Positions 45,620-57,508 of a stretch of 64,000 nucleotides of DNA are shown here, piece by piece; the first letter of the stretch is position 1, and each line of letters opens with the position of its first letter. The position numbers and the translations under genes are program-made. Under the pieces are notes generated by a model. That model saw nothing but the letters and a program-made list of their open reading frames with translations, ran no database searches and was not told the DNA's origin. This DNA comes from Metellina segmentata. Lineage: Eukaryota; Arthropoda; Arachnida; Araneae; Tetragnathidae. The stretch is from positions 74,402,278 to 74,466,277 of the forward strand of contig OX375873.1 in the NCBI GenBank assembly GCA_947359465.1. Direction: 5' to 3'.

Positions 45620-45879
45620 TCAATACCTCTGGGGGTACCTGATCAGGGGGTTATCGGCCTCTGATTGAGATCTAAATTACTATATGTGTGAGTGCATGGA
45701 TGTATGAAAGGTGCCTTCCTGTAAAACGGATGTGTCATGTATGTCGAGCAAAGTCGGACTTCCTCCCAATGGGGCCCAATAACATGGAAGGCGCACCCCC
45801 TCGCTTCTTGCCGTATTCGACGGGTCTGGCACTCCTCTGGTCTGCCAGTGTAGGCATGAGAAACAACAACAACAACATG
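45620..45879 (+). mobile_element. SINE-like insertion in gag, ATGCCAACTA target duplication
   Basis: The 10-bp sequence ATGCCAACTA occurs at 45610-45619 and again at 45880-45889 and is present once in the logical gag sequence. The 260-bp insert ends in AACAACAACAACATG, a simple-repeat tail, and has no long frame of its own. It was mobilised by reverse transcription, judging from the duplication and tail. Confidence 0.82.
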
Positions 45880-46279
45880 ATGCCAACTACATCACAGAAG
45901 GCCGCTGAAGTTGCTGATCGCATATTAGAAGTAATACCAGCCGAGGTACGTGGAATTTCGATTTCATCTCCCACCGCCGAAGCAGGTTCGAACACTTTGC
46001 AACAAGTCTTGGAGGAAATGCATGAACTTCTCAAAAAATTAAAGACTCTTCGCCGATCATGTAGTTTCTCCCGCGATAGTAACGCATCCCGCAGAAGCCG
46101 CAGCACTTCGGCTAAGAGCTCTGTTTGTTGGTACCATGGAAAGTACAAATACAAGACCAACAAATGTGTGCAGTAATGCTCGCTTCTGGGAAGCGAAAAG
46201 CAGGCAAGAGTAGAATCGACGTACTTCTTGCCTACTCTATCGAGTCGCCTATATATATATTTGTTAGAGACAAAAAAAA

Positions 46280-48946
46280 ACGAATATAAACCTTTTGGTC
46301 GATACTGGATCAGATGTTTCGATCATCCCTGCTACTAAATCGCAGCGGAAACAACATCCAACTCAAACTTTTAGTACTGCAAATGGCACAACAATTCATG
46401 TTTATGGTCTAAAACTATTATCTTTAGATTTTGGTTTAAGACGCAATTTTGTTTCCCATTTTGTATTTGTAATGTTACAACAGCGATTCTTGGTGCAGAT
46501 TTTTTGCATTATTTAAATTTAAAACCTGATTTATGACGTAAAAGTTTAAATGATTGTACTACTAATCTGAATTCTCACGGTCTTGTTCATAATGCTGATA
46601 TTTTTTCTGTCAAAGTTGTTTCATTTGATAACGATTTTTCTAAGTTATTGGTCGATATTTCCTAACATTACTAAAGTGCCATGAGCAAATCGACCTGTAA
46701 AACATAATGTCCTGAATCATATTGAAACTCATGGCCCGCCAGTGTTTGCTAAACCTAGACGTCTTGCTCCCGATCGGTTGAAAATAGCGAAAACCGAATT
46801 TCAATACATGCTTGATTTGGGTCATATGCGACCATCCAAAAGTAATTATGCGTCACCTCTACACATGGTATCTAAAAAAGGATGTGACGATTGGCGTCCT
46901 GTGGGTGATTTTCGAGCTTTAAATTCTCAAACAGTCAAAGATAAATACCCAGTTCCTAGTATATTAGATTTTACTAATGAGCTGCATGGAAAGGAAATCT
47001 TTTCGCATATAGATTTAATCAAAGCTTTCCATCAAATTCCTGTTGCACCCCAGGACATCCATAAAACAGCCATTTGCACCTCTTTTGGACTATTTGAAAG
47101 TACAAGGATGCAGTTTGGGTTAAGTAATGCTTCAAGCACTTTTCAAAGATTTATCGACGAGGTTACACGTGGTCTGGATGGTGTTTTTGCATTTATAGAT
47201 GATATTTTAACTGTCAGTAATACTAGCGAAAACATATGATTCATCTTCGCGCACTCTTTGAACGGCTTGATCATTATGGTCTTACGTTAAAAACATCAAA
47301 ATGTACTTTCGGTGTATCATCTCTAAATTTTCTTGGCTTTAAAATTTCAGAGCAAGGATTAGAACCACTCCCAGATCGCGTAGTAATTCAAAACTTTCCA
47401 AAACCAACTACACTCACACAACTTAGTAGATTTCTAGGTCTGTATAATTTTTATAGACGTTTCATACCCAGAGCCTCTCACATTTTAGCCACCCATGATA
47501 CACCTTTTAGAAGGTACTCAGAATAAAAGAAAACCTACTCGGACTAGTAAATCCCCTAAAAATCAACTTGATTGGGCAACTGCTGCAGATACTGCGTTTT
47601 CTGATGCAAAAAAGGCACTTGTCAAAGCAACTTTACTTAGATATTCGATTCCCAGTACTTAACTTAGTCTTTGGACTGACGCATCGGACGTTGCAATTGG
47701 TAGTTCTCTCATGCAATCTACCGAACGCAAGTGAGAGCCTATAGCATTCATGTCCATAAAACTTAACAAATGTCAGAAAAAGTGGTATATATATGATCGT
47801 GAACTTCTAGCAATTTATTCATCAATAAAAATATTTCGACGTATGCTAGAAGGCAGAAACTTTTCCATCTATACCGATCAAAAACCGCCAATATTTTCTT
47901 TTCAACAGAAAGCAGATAAATGTTCACCACGCTAGCCTAAGACATTTAGATTTCATTTGCAGTTTTCCACTGACATTCGGCATGTTAGTAGTAAAGACAA
48001 CATTGCTGCAGATGCTTTATCTCGTATCGAGATTCTTACCATTTCAAAAACTCCTTCACTTGACTATAAAATGTTTGCAAGGGAACACACACAACTGCTC
48101 GATGAGGAACTTTCAAACTTACTCAACTCGAAAACATCACTGAAATTGGAAAAACACTACTTTCCACTCGAAGATATACACTTATATTGTGATAAATCCA
48201 CTGAAAACCCTCGCCCATTTGTTTCGAAATCTCTGAGACATACTGTTTTTGAAAACCTTCATTATCCCTCCTATCCAGGTATTTTAGCTACAACTAATTT
48301 AATTTAAAGCCGATTTGTGTGGCCTGGCATGAAAAAGTTCATCAAAGACAAAGTACGTGGTTGTAACAAATGTCAGAGAGCAAAAGTATTTCAGCATATA
48401 AAGCTTCACTTAGCACATTTGCTTTACCCGACGCTCGTTTTGCGCATATTCACGTTGAATTTATCGGACCTTATCCACCTTTCGATGGCTACCGATATTG
48501 TTTAACCATCATTGATCGATTCACCCGCTGGACTGAGGCCATTCCCACCACGGATATGACAGAAGAAACCACTGCTCGAGCTCTTCTCCACGGTTTGATA
48601 TGCAGATTCGGTACACCAGTCACTATTGCTTCGGATCAGGGACAAAATTTTAAATCTAATCTTTTTCGTGAACTCACAAATACTTTAGGCACTGATAGAA
48701 TTCTTTCTTCTACTTATCATCCTCAATCAAATGGGATGATTGAACGCTTTCACAGGCACCTCAAAGCAGCCATAACAGCTCATGAACACACTAAGTGGAC
48801 GGAAGTTTTACCCATAGTTTTATTAGGTCTACGCTCTTTTCTTAAGAAGGATATCAATACTACCAGTTCTCAACTTGTTTATGAAACTATCTTACGTTTA
48901 CCATCTGATCTTTTTACAACTGATTCCGTACCATAATCCCTTACTC
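46280..48946 (+). pseudogene. Pol-like region: protease, reverse transcriptase, RNase H, integrase core
   Basis: In order: an aspartic protease with LVDTGSDVSIIPA (46290-46520); a reverse transcriptase from about 46740 with HMVSKKGCDDWRPVGDFRAL, MQFGLSNASSTFQRF and the catalytic FIDDIL box; its thumb with FLGFKIS and FLGLYNFYRRFIP; RNase H (about 47570-48020) with a TDASD-type block and ADALSRIE; an integrase zinc region (HYPSYPG...C..C); and the integrase core with a first Asp in a region containing FIGPYPPFDGY, SDQGQNF (second Asp) and HPQSNGMIERFHR (Glu). Frames shift near 46440, 47236, 47525 and 48310, and stops occur (for example near 47660), so the gene is not functional. Confidence 0.88.
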
Positions 48947-48950
48947 CTAC

Positions 48951-49596
48951 TGTGACGCTGCTATCGTCATGATAGCTTAAGTTAAGTAAAGAAAGATTCT
49001 GGAATAGAAAACCGTGTTATCACCATTCTCAGCAACTGAAAATCAAACACCAGTGAGATCACTTATTTGACTTTCCCAGACTATTCCGGATCACCCTTTG
49101 GCCTTTCTACTCCTTTTGATACTTAAATCACGGGATTCTCCCTGATTATCTCAAGGTCAAGGGCAGAGGTGTAATACATCACGAGTTCGGATCTTTGTTT
49201 CTTAACCCCCTAATCTAATTAAGTTCTGAGTTCATCTGGGGGACGTGGGAAACAATTGATAGATAACAGCGTGTTAGTAATCACTGGAAGCTTCTATAAC
49301 AAACATGGTACCCCCATAAAAAGGGTGGTGCTGATTTGAATATAGAGCAAGAGGCAGAAAAGAAAGAGAGAGTGAGAGCCATACCCAGCAGGCACGTCTA
49401 GGCCTATAGTAGCAGGATGGAAACAGAATATGCATCACTGAACAGGACGTTGGCAGGTGGGGTTCTATATCCATATTCTATCCGTTTTACTTATAACTAT
49501 ATTTATCTTAAGCTATAGAGAAATGCTCGTTACTTCAGACAATAAATAATACTTCTTAAACTTTGATTTGTTCTTGAAGCATGCACCACCGCGACA
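48951..49596. mobile_element. Solo LTR 2 after the integrase core, CTAC target duplication
   Basis: It begins TGTGACGCTGCTATC and ends CCACCGCGACA, flanked by CTAC at 48947-48950 and 49597-49600. Like solo LTR 1 it starts TGTGACG and has a 4-bp duplication, but the rest differs. No coding potential inside. Confidence 0.85.
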
Positions 49597-49600
49597 CTAC

Positions 49601-50022
49601 TTATGTGTCCAGTTTCATTTCAATGTTGCGAAATCTAAATCCTATCGCATCTACAAATCATGGTAATACTCAAGTTTATGTAAACCCATCATTAAAAACA
49701 TGAACATATATCATGAACATCCCACATATATTTTTAAGAATCAACAAAGTTCAACCTCCTCTCATACTTACTAATTCTGGACCACATCTGGTTCGTAACA
49801 GACAAAAATTTTGTTATTGAGTTAAATGGTAAGAAAAACACTGTTTCCATCGACAGAGTAAAGCCAGCTTTTTATTTTTCGGAAACCATGGAATCCTCAA
49901 AGCTATCTTCCCACATTGACAAACTTAAATCGGTCATACCTAAACCACAATCTAAAACACCTGTAATTACACGATCAGGACGGTGTGTACATTTCCCCGA
50001 TAGGCTTGTCGTGGAAAAATAA
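49601..50022 (+). pseudogene. Integrase C-terminal region
   Basis: Continuation of the pol frame after solo LTR 2, with IPHIFLRI, SGPHLVRNR, VSIDRVKPAF and a final HFPDRLVVEK before TAA at 50020-50022. These are the usual C-terminal blocks of this lineage. Several frameshifts are present. Confidence 0.8.
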
Positions 50023-50195
50023 CTAACATTTTTTTCCTCATTGTGTATACTTCATTGAATTGTGAATGATTACATTACTGTTTAAAATTGTAAATATGTT
50101 CAACTGAATGAGTACTCATTTTCTTATTTTGTCTTGCTTATCTGTGATGTATTATTACCTGTGTTTATCGTTCCTTCGTCACTGGAGTGATACTC

Positions 50196-50400
50196 TGTAG
50201 TTATCACCCAATAAATGGCGCTCCACTCTGCGTAGCGTAGAGTTGTATATAAAGTCTGTCATTGAATACTAATCCCAGCTGACGATACTCGCACTGTAAG
50301 TGAGACGAACCATGTAACTAACTTATTTTTGTTTATTAAAGTTCTTGCTGTTACTGTTCTTGAAGTGCATTCTTTCTGCGACTACATACCGATCTCAACA
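50196..50400 (+). repeat. 3' LTR
   Basis: Begins TGTAGTTATCACCCAATAAA and ends ATACCGATCTCAACA. It pairs with 44364-44571. A clean polypurine tract is not visible just before it. Confidence 0.88.
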
Positions 50401-50424
50401 TATTCTATAAACCAACAAAGTAAT

Positions 50425-51302
50425 ATACACGGAAGAGCCAAAACATTATGACCACCTACTCAGCAACGTGTTGCGCCTAATTTGGCCTGCAAAACAGCTG
50501 CAACACGTTCTAGCGTTCATGATCTGTTCTACCACAACTACGGGTCCCAGAGTCGCCCATGAGAACGTCCCCAACGCATAATACCGCCACCACCAGCCTG
50601 TATATGACCTGCTGTACAAGAGGGGAGCAACTGTTCACCTGGCAGACGGCGTACCCTGATACGACCATCGACGTGATGAATGAGAAATCAGGATTCATCT
50701 TACCAGGCAACTCTCAATCCATGGTCCAGTCTCGATGTTCCCGGGCACACTATAGGGGTAGTTGACGATAACTCTTGGTCAACAGAGACACACGAGTGGG
50801 AAGTCTGCTGCACAGTCACATATCCAACAGTGTCTGCTGAACTGTGGGTTTCGAAACACTTGCGCTTGGACCTGCATTGTATTGGGCTGTCATCTGATCC
50901 ACTGTGTCGCGCCGATTTTGCTTTACCAAGCGGGACAGTCTCCGACGTCCTTTTCTTATGACGCGTGGACGTCCATCATCTAGGCTTCTACTGCTAGTGT
51001 CACCGTCATTTATCCACTTTGCATGAATACTAACAACGGCAGATCATGAACAACCTACCAGTCGTGCAGTTTCGCTGATACTCGTTCCGAGTCTTCGGGC
51101 CATTACGATCTGCCCTCTATCAAATTCGCTTAGATCAGCAGCCTTTCCCATCACTCGCAAAAGTAAGTGCAAGAATGATTACTTACCTTCTCCAGCAGCA
51201 GTTAAATACCGTTCTCACTTAATCACGTGCCATCTACGTCATTCAGACGAGTTCATTGAAAAATGTGGGAATGGTCATAATGTTTTGGCTCGTCAGTGTA
51301 CA
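50425..51302 (-). mobile_element. Tc1-like element with inverted ends, degenerate transposase
   Basis: The left end ACACGGAAGAGCCAAAACAT and the right end, read inward, ACACTGACGAGCCAAAACAT are inverted repeats bounded by TA. The minus strand near 50700-50560 reads DGRIRVRRLPGEQL and AGHIQAGGGGIMRWG, the block between the first and second catalytic Asp of Tc1 transposases. Total length of about 880 bp indicates internal deletion. It lies in repeat family R just after the LTR element. Confidence 0.75.
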
Positions 51303-51489
51303 TAACATGGACATTACAAAAAAAAACAGTACGAATATAAGACGAATCAATTTTTTTAAAGAATTCAGTAAACGGTCTCTCCTGCTCAGTTGAACAAGAT
51401 ATGCTCCAAAGTCTCTTCCTCATCAAGGCAAATAAGACTGCAGTTGTAGTCTGCAGGTAAAAATGATTCAAGCAGGCGTGAGTTACAAG

Positions 51490-51994
51490 CCTATTTGAAT
51501 CATTTAACTCCCAACTTAACCCGCATTATTGGTCTCCGTGAGGGTGGACTTTCGTATCGTGAAATAGCAACTCGCACGGGGCTTAATACCACAACAGTGA
51601 TGCGTGTATGGAAGAGATGGACCATGGAGAACCGGACGTCGAAACCACGGCAGAGGTCCTACTCCTCCTGCAGCACATTCCCGGAGCTGCATTTCAGCAA
51701 GACAATGCTCGTCCACATGGTCCCCGGATTGTACAAGCCTTCTTCAGTGCACGGCAGGTTCCGCTTCTTCCATGGCCTGCACGATGCTCCCCGGATATGT
51801 CACTCATTTAGCATGTCTGAGATTACATCGGTCTGCGCTTCGCTCGTCGGGTAGAAAGTATTACTAAACATTGGCATCTGATAGAGGCCATCCAGAATGC
51901 CATTCCTCGGCAGGACATGCAGAATCTGTATGATTCGATGCCACGACGTGTACAGGCTCTCATCGCTGAGCATGGTGGCAGTACAAGATATTGA
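51490..51994 (+). pseudogene. Tc1-like transposase relic with internal deletion
   Basis: The N-terminal helix-turn-helix IIGLREGGLSYREIATRTGL and TTTVMRVWKRW is followed almost directly by the C-terminal half, FQQDNARPHGPRIVQAF (second catalytic Asp), SPDMSLI, then stops where Glu and Trp are expected (canonical SPIEHVWD-type block), and a tail MPRRVQALIAEHGG ending at TGA 51992-51994. About 500 bp of middle sequence, including the first Asp, is missing. No clear terminal repeats. Confidence 0.8.
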
Positions 51995-52925
51995 TTTTCG
52001 GCATTGTTTTATTACTCTAGATTTGATCGTTTATTTAAACCACTATAAGTAATACGTGAAATAAATATAATTTATTTCTGATGATTCTTTCATAGTGTTG
52101 AAATTTTCACAAACGGTAGTGTGTATAAGAATAAATACATTAAAACAAAAAAGATGCTTTGAAAAAATTACAATTCTAAAACCATTTGACAGAAGGCCTG
52201 CTGTATGTGTACGTGTTTTACTTATAAATAATTTATCGTTATAATTATAGTAATTTTATCGTTCTTCAATATTTATTCATCGGTAAGTAATGGTTATGAG
52301 TAATATCTCACTATTTCGATTAGAATATGAATTGTTTTCGAGTCTTAACTATTTTGTATTGTTAGAAAACGAGTTATTTCGAGTCTAACTATTTTGTATT
52401 GTTAGAATACGAATTATTTAGAGTCTAACTATAATGTAGGCAAAACCTGTACAATTTCAGGTATGAAAAGTAAAAAAATTATCTTCTTCAAGATATTTTT
52501 AAGACATAAGAAAGAAACTAGAATCATATTAAACGTTTGTTTATATTACTTTTCAAAATGTATGGTACGTATAACATTAACATTTTTATTTTCCATTCAG
52601 AAAAGTTATAAATAAATTAATATGGGAATGGCGATAAACTAATGTTAGATATTATATTGCACCCCGGGCACGAAAAGTGACACAAGTCAAAAAATAAAAA
52701 TTTTAAGGTTATGTCATTAAAAAATATGTATGAGGTGCCCCAGCTTGTTGTATTACTATTCTATGTAATATAATAGAATTTTTAAGACATAAATACTTAC
52801 CTGAAAATTAAAAGAAACTTTTGTATTTCAATAAAAGTTTTATAGTATTCTTTAAGTGGATTTTTTTCTCAAATGCTGCAATTTTGAGCTGTGTCACTTT
52901 TCTTGTTTAGAAAAGTTTCAAAATT
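51995..52925. other. AT-rich stretch without a recognisable gene
   Basis: A tandem-like triplet of GAATTATTT.GAGTCTAACTAT-type units occurs near 52322-52435. Nothing else supported. Confidence 0.5.
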
Positions 52926-54410
52926 ATCAATTCATGCTTGTTGTTGTTATTTATCTCACTAGGTATAAATAAACTATACCTAATTTATTAACCCCCTGGG
53001 GGCCTTAACTAGCATTCCATATAAATGTAATCTATATCTATAAAATTCAAATACCACTCACTGACTGACTGACTCATCACTGTATCTCAAGAACTAAAAG
53101 TCCTAGGAAGCTGAAATTTTGCAGGGTGTTTCTTCTTATACAGTAGGGGTGCACTAAGAAAGGATTTTGAAAAATTCGAATCCTAAGCGGCCTAAAATTG
53201 ACCTAAAAGCAATTTGAAAACGCCATAGAAATACATTGAGTGTAAAACGATTGCTATACGCATCTCAGATTGCTTTACCAGTGTTGATCGAAAGACAATT
53301 TTCTTAAAACAAATTAAATTATAATGCTCATGTTTGAACTGAATTTTTACGTCTTCCCATGATGAAAATAATATTTATAAATATTTGATTGATGAAGAAA
53401 GAATATTTAGAACATGTAATTTCATATTTACTTAAATTTTATAATGGAGAACGAAAAGCCCAAACGATAAACTCATTGTTCATAAAAGCGTAATTTTGCT
53501 ACTCGGTATCTGGAAACCTCAGAATTAATGTTTAATTTTTTAATTTGATTTATAATTTTTTTGGGGGGTATTTGAATTGAAAACGAGATGGTTGCGATCA
53601 TATTTTCCCAAGTATTATAAATATGTGTTATTTTTAGCTTATAAATCATTGTCTTCATCAATATTGTTCAAGTTTTTTGTCGAATTGTTTTACTTCAGAA
53701 TATATTCTGGAAGTCGAAATACAACACGCTAGAACAGATATTTTTTCAAAATTCTGCTTTTTTTAAGGATTGGAATTTTGTTTCTGTTTGCATTATGGTG
53801 TTCCGGTATATTACCTAAATGAAAACATATTCATAGGAAAAGTAAGTGCAAGACTATCCACCGAAAATTCGCCAGTTTTAATGAAATGGAATGCACGGAA
53901 ATATTCGTAGTGACTCGAAAACTTAAAATCAACTTCAACAGAAGTGTGACGAATATGAAATGGATTATATGGTTGTATACAACATATATGCATATTTGCG
54001 TCCGAAGTAAATTGTAGAAGCAATGGAGAAGTTAAATTGGTATTAAATTTTTTCCCCGTACATTCAAATGATGATAAGATTCTTTTATGAAAAAGGATTG
54101 ATGATGACTTTTCAATCAACATATTATTAATTCAACCCGAGCAAAGCTGGGTCTTTCTGCTAGTTGATGTATATATATATTATAGTATAGATAACGTTCC
54201 TGATAACAAATACCTTATGTTCCGTCTTTTTATTCTCTGCGGTTTTTAGCACTCTTAAGTTAGAGATTTGTTATTTCATTCATTTTTTTTTTGCTTTGTT
54301 ATACCTTTATTTGGTCCTCAACATTATTTATTTGTCGTAGACAGGCATTAGCATACATTATATCTTGATGCATGAGTTCGTCGTAACGCCGATTTTACGA
54401 TGTCTTCTAT
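52926..54410. repeat. Older repeat (family R), copy 2, interrupted by a Helitron
   Basis: 52926-53030 and 54164-54410 together match copy 1 at 44016-44363 and its continuation at 50401-50424. Copy 1 has no Helitron at this point (near 44121) and copy 2 has no LTR element, so each copy gives the empty site for the other. Confidence 0.8.
53031..54163 (+). mobile_element. Helitron, 1.13 kb, with empty-site paralogue
   Basis: It begins TCTATATCTATAAAATTC after an A, has the repeat-rich start CACTGACTGACTGACTCATC, and ends CCCGAGCAAAGCTGGG (hairpin) TCTTTCTG CTAG before a T. Start and end fit a family of Helitrons widespread in arthropods. The interior has no Rep/helicase coding; its longest frames are AT-rich and unrecognised. 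Confidence 0.85.
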
Positions 54411-55264
54411 AAACCAACAAAGCAATATAAATGTGCGATATGGAATTTAATAAACGGAAGAACTCTACAAGAAAGAAAGATCCGTATCATTCCCTAAAGG
54501 ATTCTTAATTTTACTTGTTACACTGCAAACAAAGACGAACACATTAATATAAAATACATTATTCTCAAATGACATCGAGTAACCTTTTCAAATTTAATAA
54601 AGTTTGAGGTACCAATTTTTCTTTTATTATCCATGAATAGGATTATTTTGTCAAAAATGCAAACGATGGCGTAGGTACTTATTTTCATAGTTTTTTGTAT
54701 ATTTTTAATTAAAGCATCTAAACACATGCAATAAAAAAAGTTTTCAATTTCTTCAAAACAAAGACAAAACTCATATATTAAAAAAATATTTTTTTTCATC
54801 GTCGATTTTTTTCAAAAGGGTTTTATGCTCGACCCCTACAAAAATAAATCCAAATTCGAGTAATTTTAAATCGGAATAAATCGATGATGCTTTTAAGATA
54901 GGAACTTGATCCGTTCCTTATAGCTAATTTTCCTTAAATTCAAATTTTAGTGGTTTTAACCAGATATTTAAACCAGAATCTCTGAAAGCTATTTCAAAAC
55001 ATGGATAATAGCGTTGCCATTGTTACAGATGCATATTTCCTGTGTTTATATTACTGGATTCATGTGCAATGCATTTGGACCATATTTGGACTGCGAGCCG
55101 GGTAAACCTATTAAGAAGGCCCTTATCTGGAGCTATTTAAAATATTTGGAATACCATATTTTGACTCAGAGCCTGGTAAAAATGTATGGAGATTTCTATA
55201 GTCTCTCCAGGACTGAAATCTGTCTTCACTACAATTACGCGTACTGCTTTTTGTGGACTTCTGC

Positions 55265-55452
55265 CTAAACCTCTTCGGGTAGGGAGGAAGTTTGGAGAGT
55301 GGAGTGCCAACTCAAGTCTTGCCTCGTCATAGGACCGTGTTTCAAAATTGAGTGTTGTTGTCCTCGTCTTTCCCTTCGTTATTGTTCCCTGACCGCCGCC
55401 AATAGTTGTGTTGCTCCAGTGTGATGTTTTTTAAAATACCTACCTTCCTTTA
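55265..55452 (+). repeat. SINE family A, 3' half
   Basis: The run GGAAGTTTGGAGAGTGGAGT to GTTGCTCCAGTGTGATG matches the body and 3' end of 25568-25870 in the same orientation. Confidence 0.75.
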
Positions 55453-55624
55453 AACCGCTACACGACGAGAACAGCCATTTATCAAATATCAGTATAGAAA
55501 ATATACCATTGCCTCAACTGATTTTGAGAACTTCGAATCTGTGTGAATCACTCAGAAGCCAATGTGATTAAGTCAATTTTTTGATATTTTCTGATTTTTG
55601 TAAATGTTAATGGAATAAATATTA

Positions 55625-56274
55625 CTAGGGGGCCCGCCCCCTGCTCGCTGACGCTCGGCAATCGCCGGAGGATTGCTTCGCAAACCTCATTGGTTCGCTG
55701 CGCGAACCTATGCTCGCTTTGCTCGCATCAATGAAGACATGTGTCCTAGCAGAAGGGATTGTTGAGAACAAAATATGATATTCCAAAAAAAAAATTTTTT
55801 TTCAAATCTAAATTTGCTGTATTACAGAAAATAAAAATATAGTGCCTCTGGAATCAGAATTCAAATGAAAACTTTGAGCAAATTTTGACTCGAAATGATA
55901 GCGCTGATTGGAAATCGAATACCCAGCATGTTGTTTGTACGTACATTTACCCAAGCATTCGAGCCACTCACACTTTTTCATTGAGTTTGCTGTCGAAAAT
56001 TGTAGTGCAAGCGTCTTGTTGATCTATAATTGTTGGCCCTGAAAAGGACCGTTTTTTAAATGGCCCTGAAAACATCCTCCGCTTCCTTTAATTTCTATTA
56101 ACTGCAACAGCTCGACTAAAATTTTTTTTTCTCAATAAAATTTCATCCGATAACGTTATAAATTCAATTGAGGCGCGAGGTTTTATGGTAAACAAACAAT
56201 CGTACAATGTTGCCAAAACGCGATAACAAATAACGTCTTTTTTGCGTGCCACGTAAGAGAATTATATATATAGA
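55625..56274 (-). mobile_element. Non-autonomous Helitron, copy C
   Basis: Reverse copy of elements A and B: the left edge ACTAGGGGGCCCGCCCCC is the 3' hairpin plus CTAG, and the right edge GAATTATATATATAGA is the 5' end. The same hairpin chain is present at 55640-55730. Confidence 0.85.
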
Positions 56275-57340
56275 TTATTTTTAGTTATCAAAGGATTTAT
56301 TCATTGCTTCGTTTTTTCTTGGTAAGAAAGCCCTTCTTTTTATTGCTTATGAATATGTTGTACAATAATTTCAGAAGCCATTGAAAATAAGTCCAATGAT
56401 TTTCTATATATTTTTACATAAACTGTGAAATAAAAACTAAGCTCTTTTTCTTTCAATATGTGTTGGTAACACTGATGCCGCATTCGTAAACAATGTTTTG
56501 AAAAAAATGTAAATTATAAAGTAATCCATCGTGTGACCTCCGTTTCACCAGTTCTGAAATTGCATTTACGAACGCTTCCATACATGAACTGATAATAGTA
56601 GAGGGGCAAAACTATGTTTTAACAATAAAAGTCTATCGATAACGGCTATTGATAACTTGAGATAACAGTTATCATTAACTGATATTTACAAAAGCTTATT
56701 TAATGCATACTAAACAACAGTTAGTAAATAAATTTTAACATTGATCATTAATTGTTAAAAATTGAAGTTGACGGTAAAATTAAACAGTAAATATTGATTA
56801 TTTTTCTATCTAGATTTATCATTCATCAAGATCTAGTCAAATTTGCTAATGACTAGATTCGTCAACAAGACAACCATCCGGAGGGTTAAGGTTCCTTGAA
56901 ATATTTTAGTTTATAGCAACAAAAGAACAATTCCTGATTAACTACAATTAATCTCTATCTACGAATAGCGATTTTCAATGTGGAGATAATCCTTGAAATC
57001 ACCAGCGGATTTAACATTGAATATGTCCGGAACTAACGATAGTAAATTCATGAAATTTCATAATTAGACTAATTTGACGATGTAGAATCTGATTAAGGCA
57101 TCAAAGCATGGTGGTGTCATTGTAAATTTTATTTTCTATACAAAGTTTGAAAAGACATCCCACTATACAATGCTTTTGCATTTGAATTTGTAAAGTGCGT
57201 TATTCACTCGTGAATAATGTTTTTGAATGGACTATATACATGTTTTTCAAATTCATTTTAAAATGAAAGAGCACGAAAAACTACGAAGAAAAATGCCACT
57301 TAAACAGCAATCTGATGACATTAATTATATTTAAAACGCT
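56275..57340. other. AT-rich stretch without a recognisable gene
   Basis: Around 56630-56770 the run has many copies of ATAAC/GTTAT and TTAACA short inverted motifs. No gene or element boundary could be supported. Confidence 0.45.
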
Positions 57341-57353
57341 TTTTAAATTGCTC

Positions 57354-57425
57354 TGACGTCACTTTCAACGAAAAGCTGCAGCCGCTGACGATTCTTGCCT
57401 GTGACGTCATCGTACACGATTTTCC
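57354..57425 (+). promoter_or_regulatory. Two TGACGTCA octamers upstream of the THAP frame
   Basis: Perfect CRE/ATF-type palindromes TGACGTCA are at 57354-57361 and 57402-57409, about 100-150 bp before the ATG at 57509. The second lies in GTGACGTCATCGTACACGAT, which recurs inverted at the far end of the gene pair (59338-59346). Confidence 0.5.
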
Positions 57426-57508
57426 CATCGAGCGTTCCTTAAACTGTGTTGTCTCTATGGGTATCTTTTTAGTCGTCCTATTTTTACAGATTTTTGATTA
57501 ATTCAGCA

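Larger units (their letters stand above)
44694..46176 (+). pseudogene. Gag-like gene split by a solo LTR and a SINE-like insert
   Basis: The start ATG (44694, context CACCATGG) begins a capsid-type protein with DPTLWFGMCEATFALA, then LPPGAASTVRDVV and a LKDHI block. After the 490-bp solo LTR (44933-45422) coding resumes in the same frame with QQIRKLLSGEQLGDRLPSEL and SLMLELFISQLP. It is interrupted again at 45620-45879 and resumes with KAAEVADRILEV. The C-terminus is Ser/Arg-rich and has a CWYH...C remnant of a zinc-knuckle-like motif. It resembles gag of Ty3-type elements common in spiders and other arthropods. Gag would form the particle shell. Confidence 0.85.
44364..50400 (+). mobile_element. 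Ty3-type LTR retrotransposon, degenerate, with three nested insertions
   Basis: Bounded by two LTRs (44364-44571 and 50196-50400) of about 206 bp that begin TG, end CA and look roughly 90% identical. The order gag, protease, reverse transcriptase, RNase H, integrase is that of Ty3/gypsy elements. The coding part is broken by frameshifts and stops and by a solo LTR in gag, a SINE-like insert in gag and a second solo LTR after the integrase core. The element sits inside repeat family R, whose other copy (54380-54410) shows the site without it. Removing the three inserts leaves about 4.6 kb, a normal length. Confidence 0.9.

Noticed and set aside
45735..46163. 142-codon minus-strand frame
   Set aside because: Shadow of the gag 3' part and the SINE-like insert.
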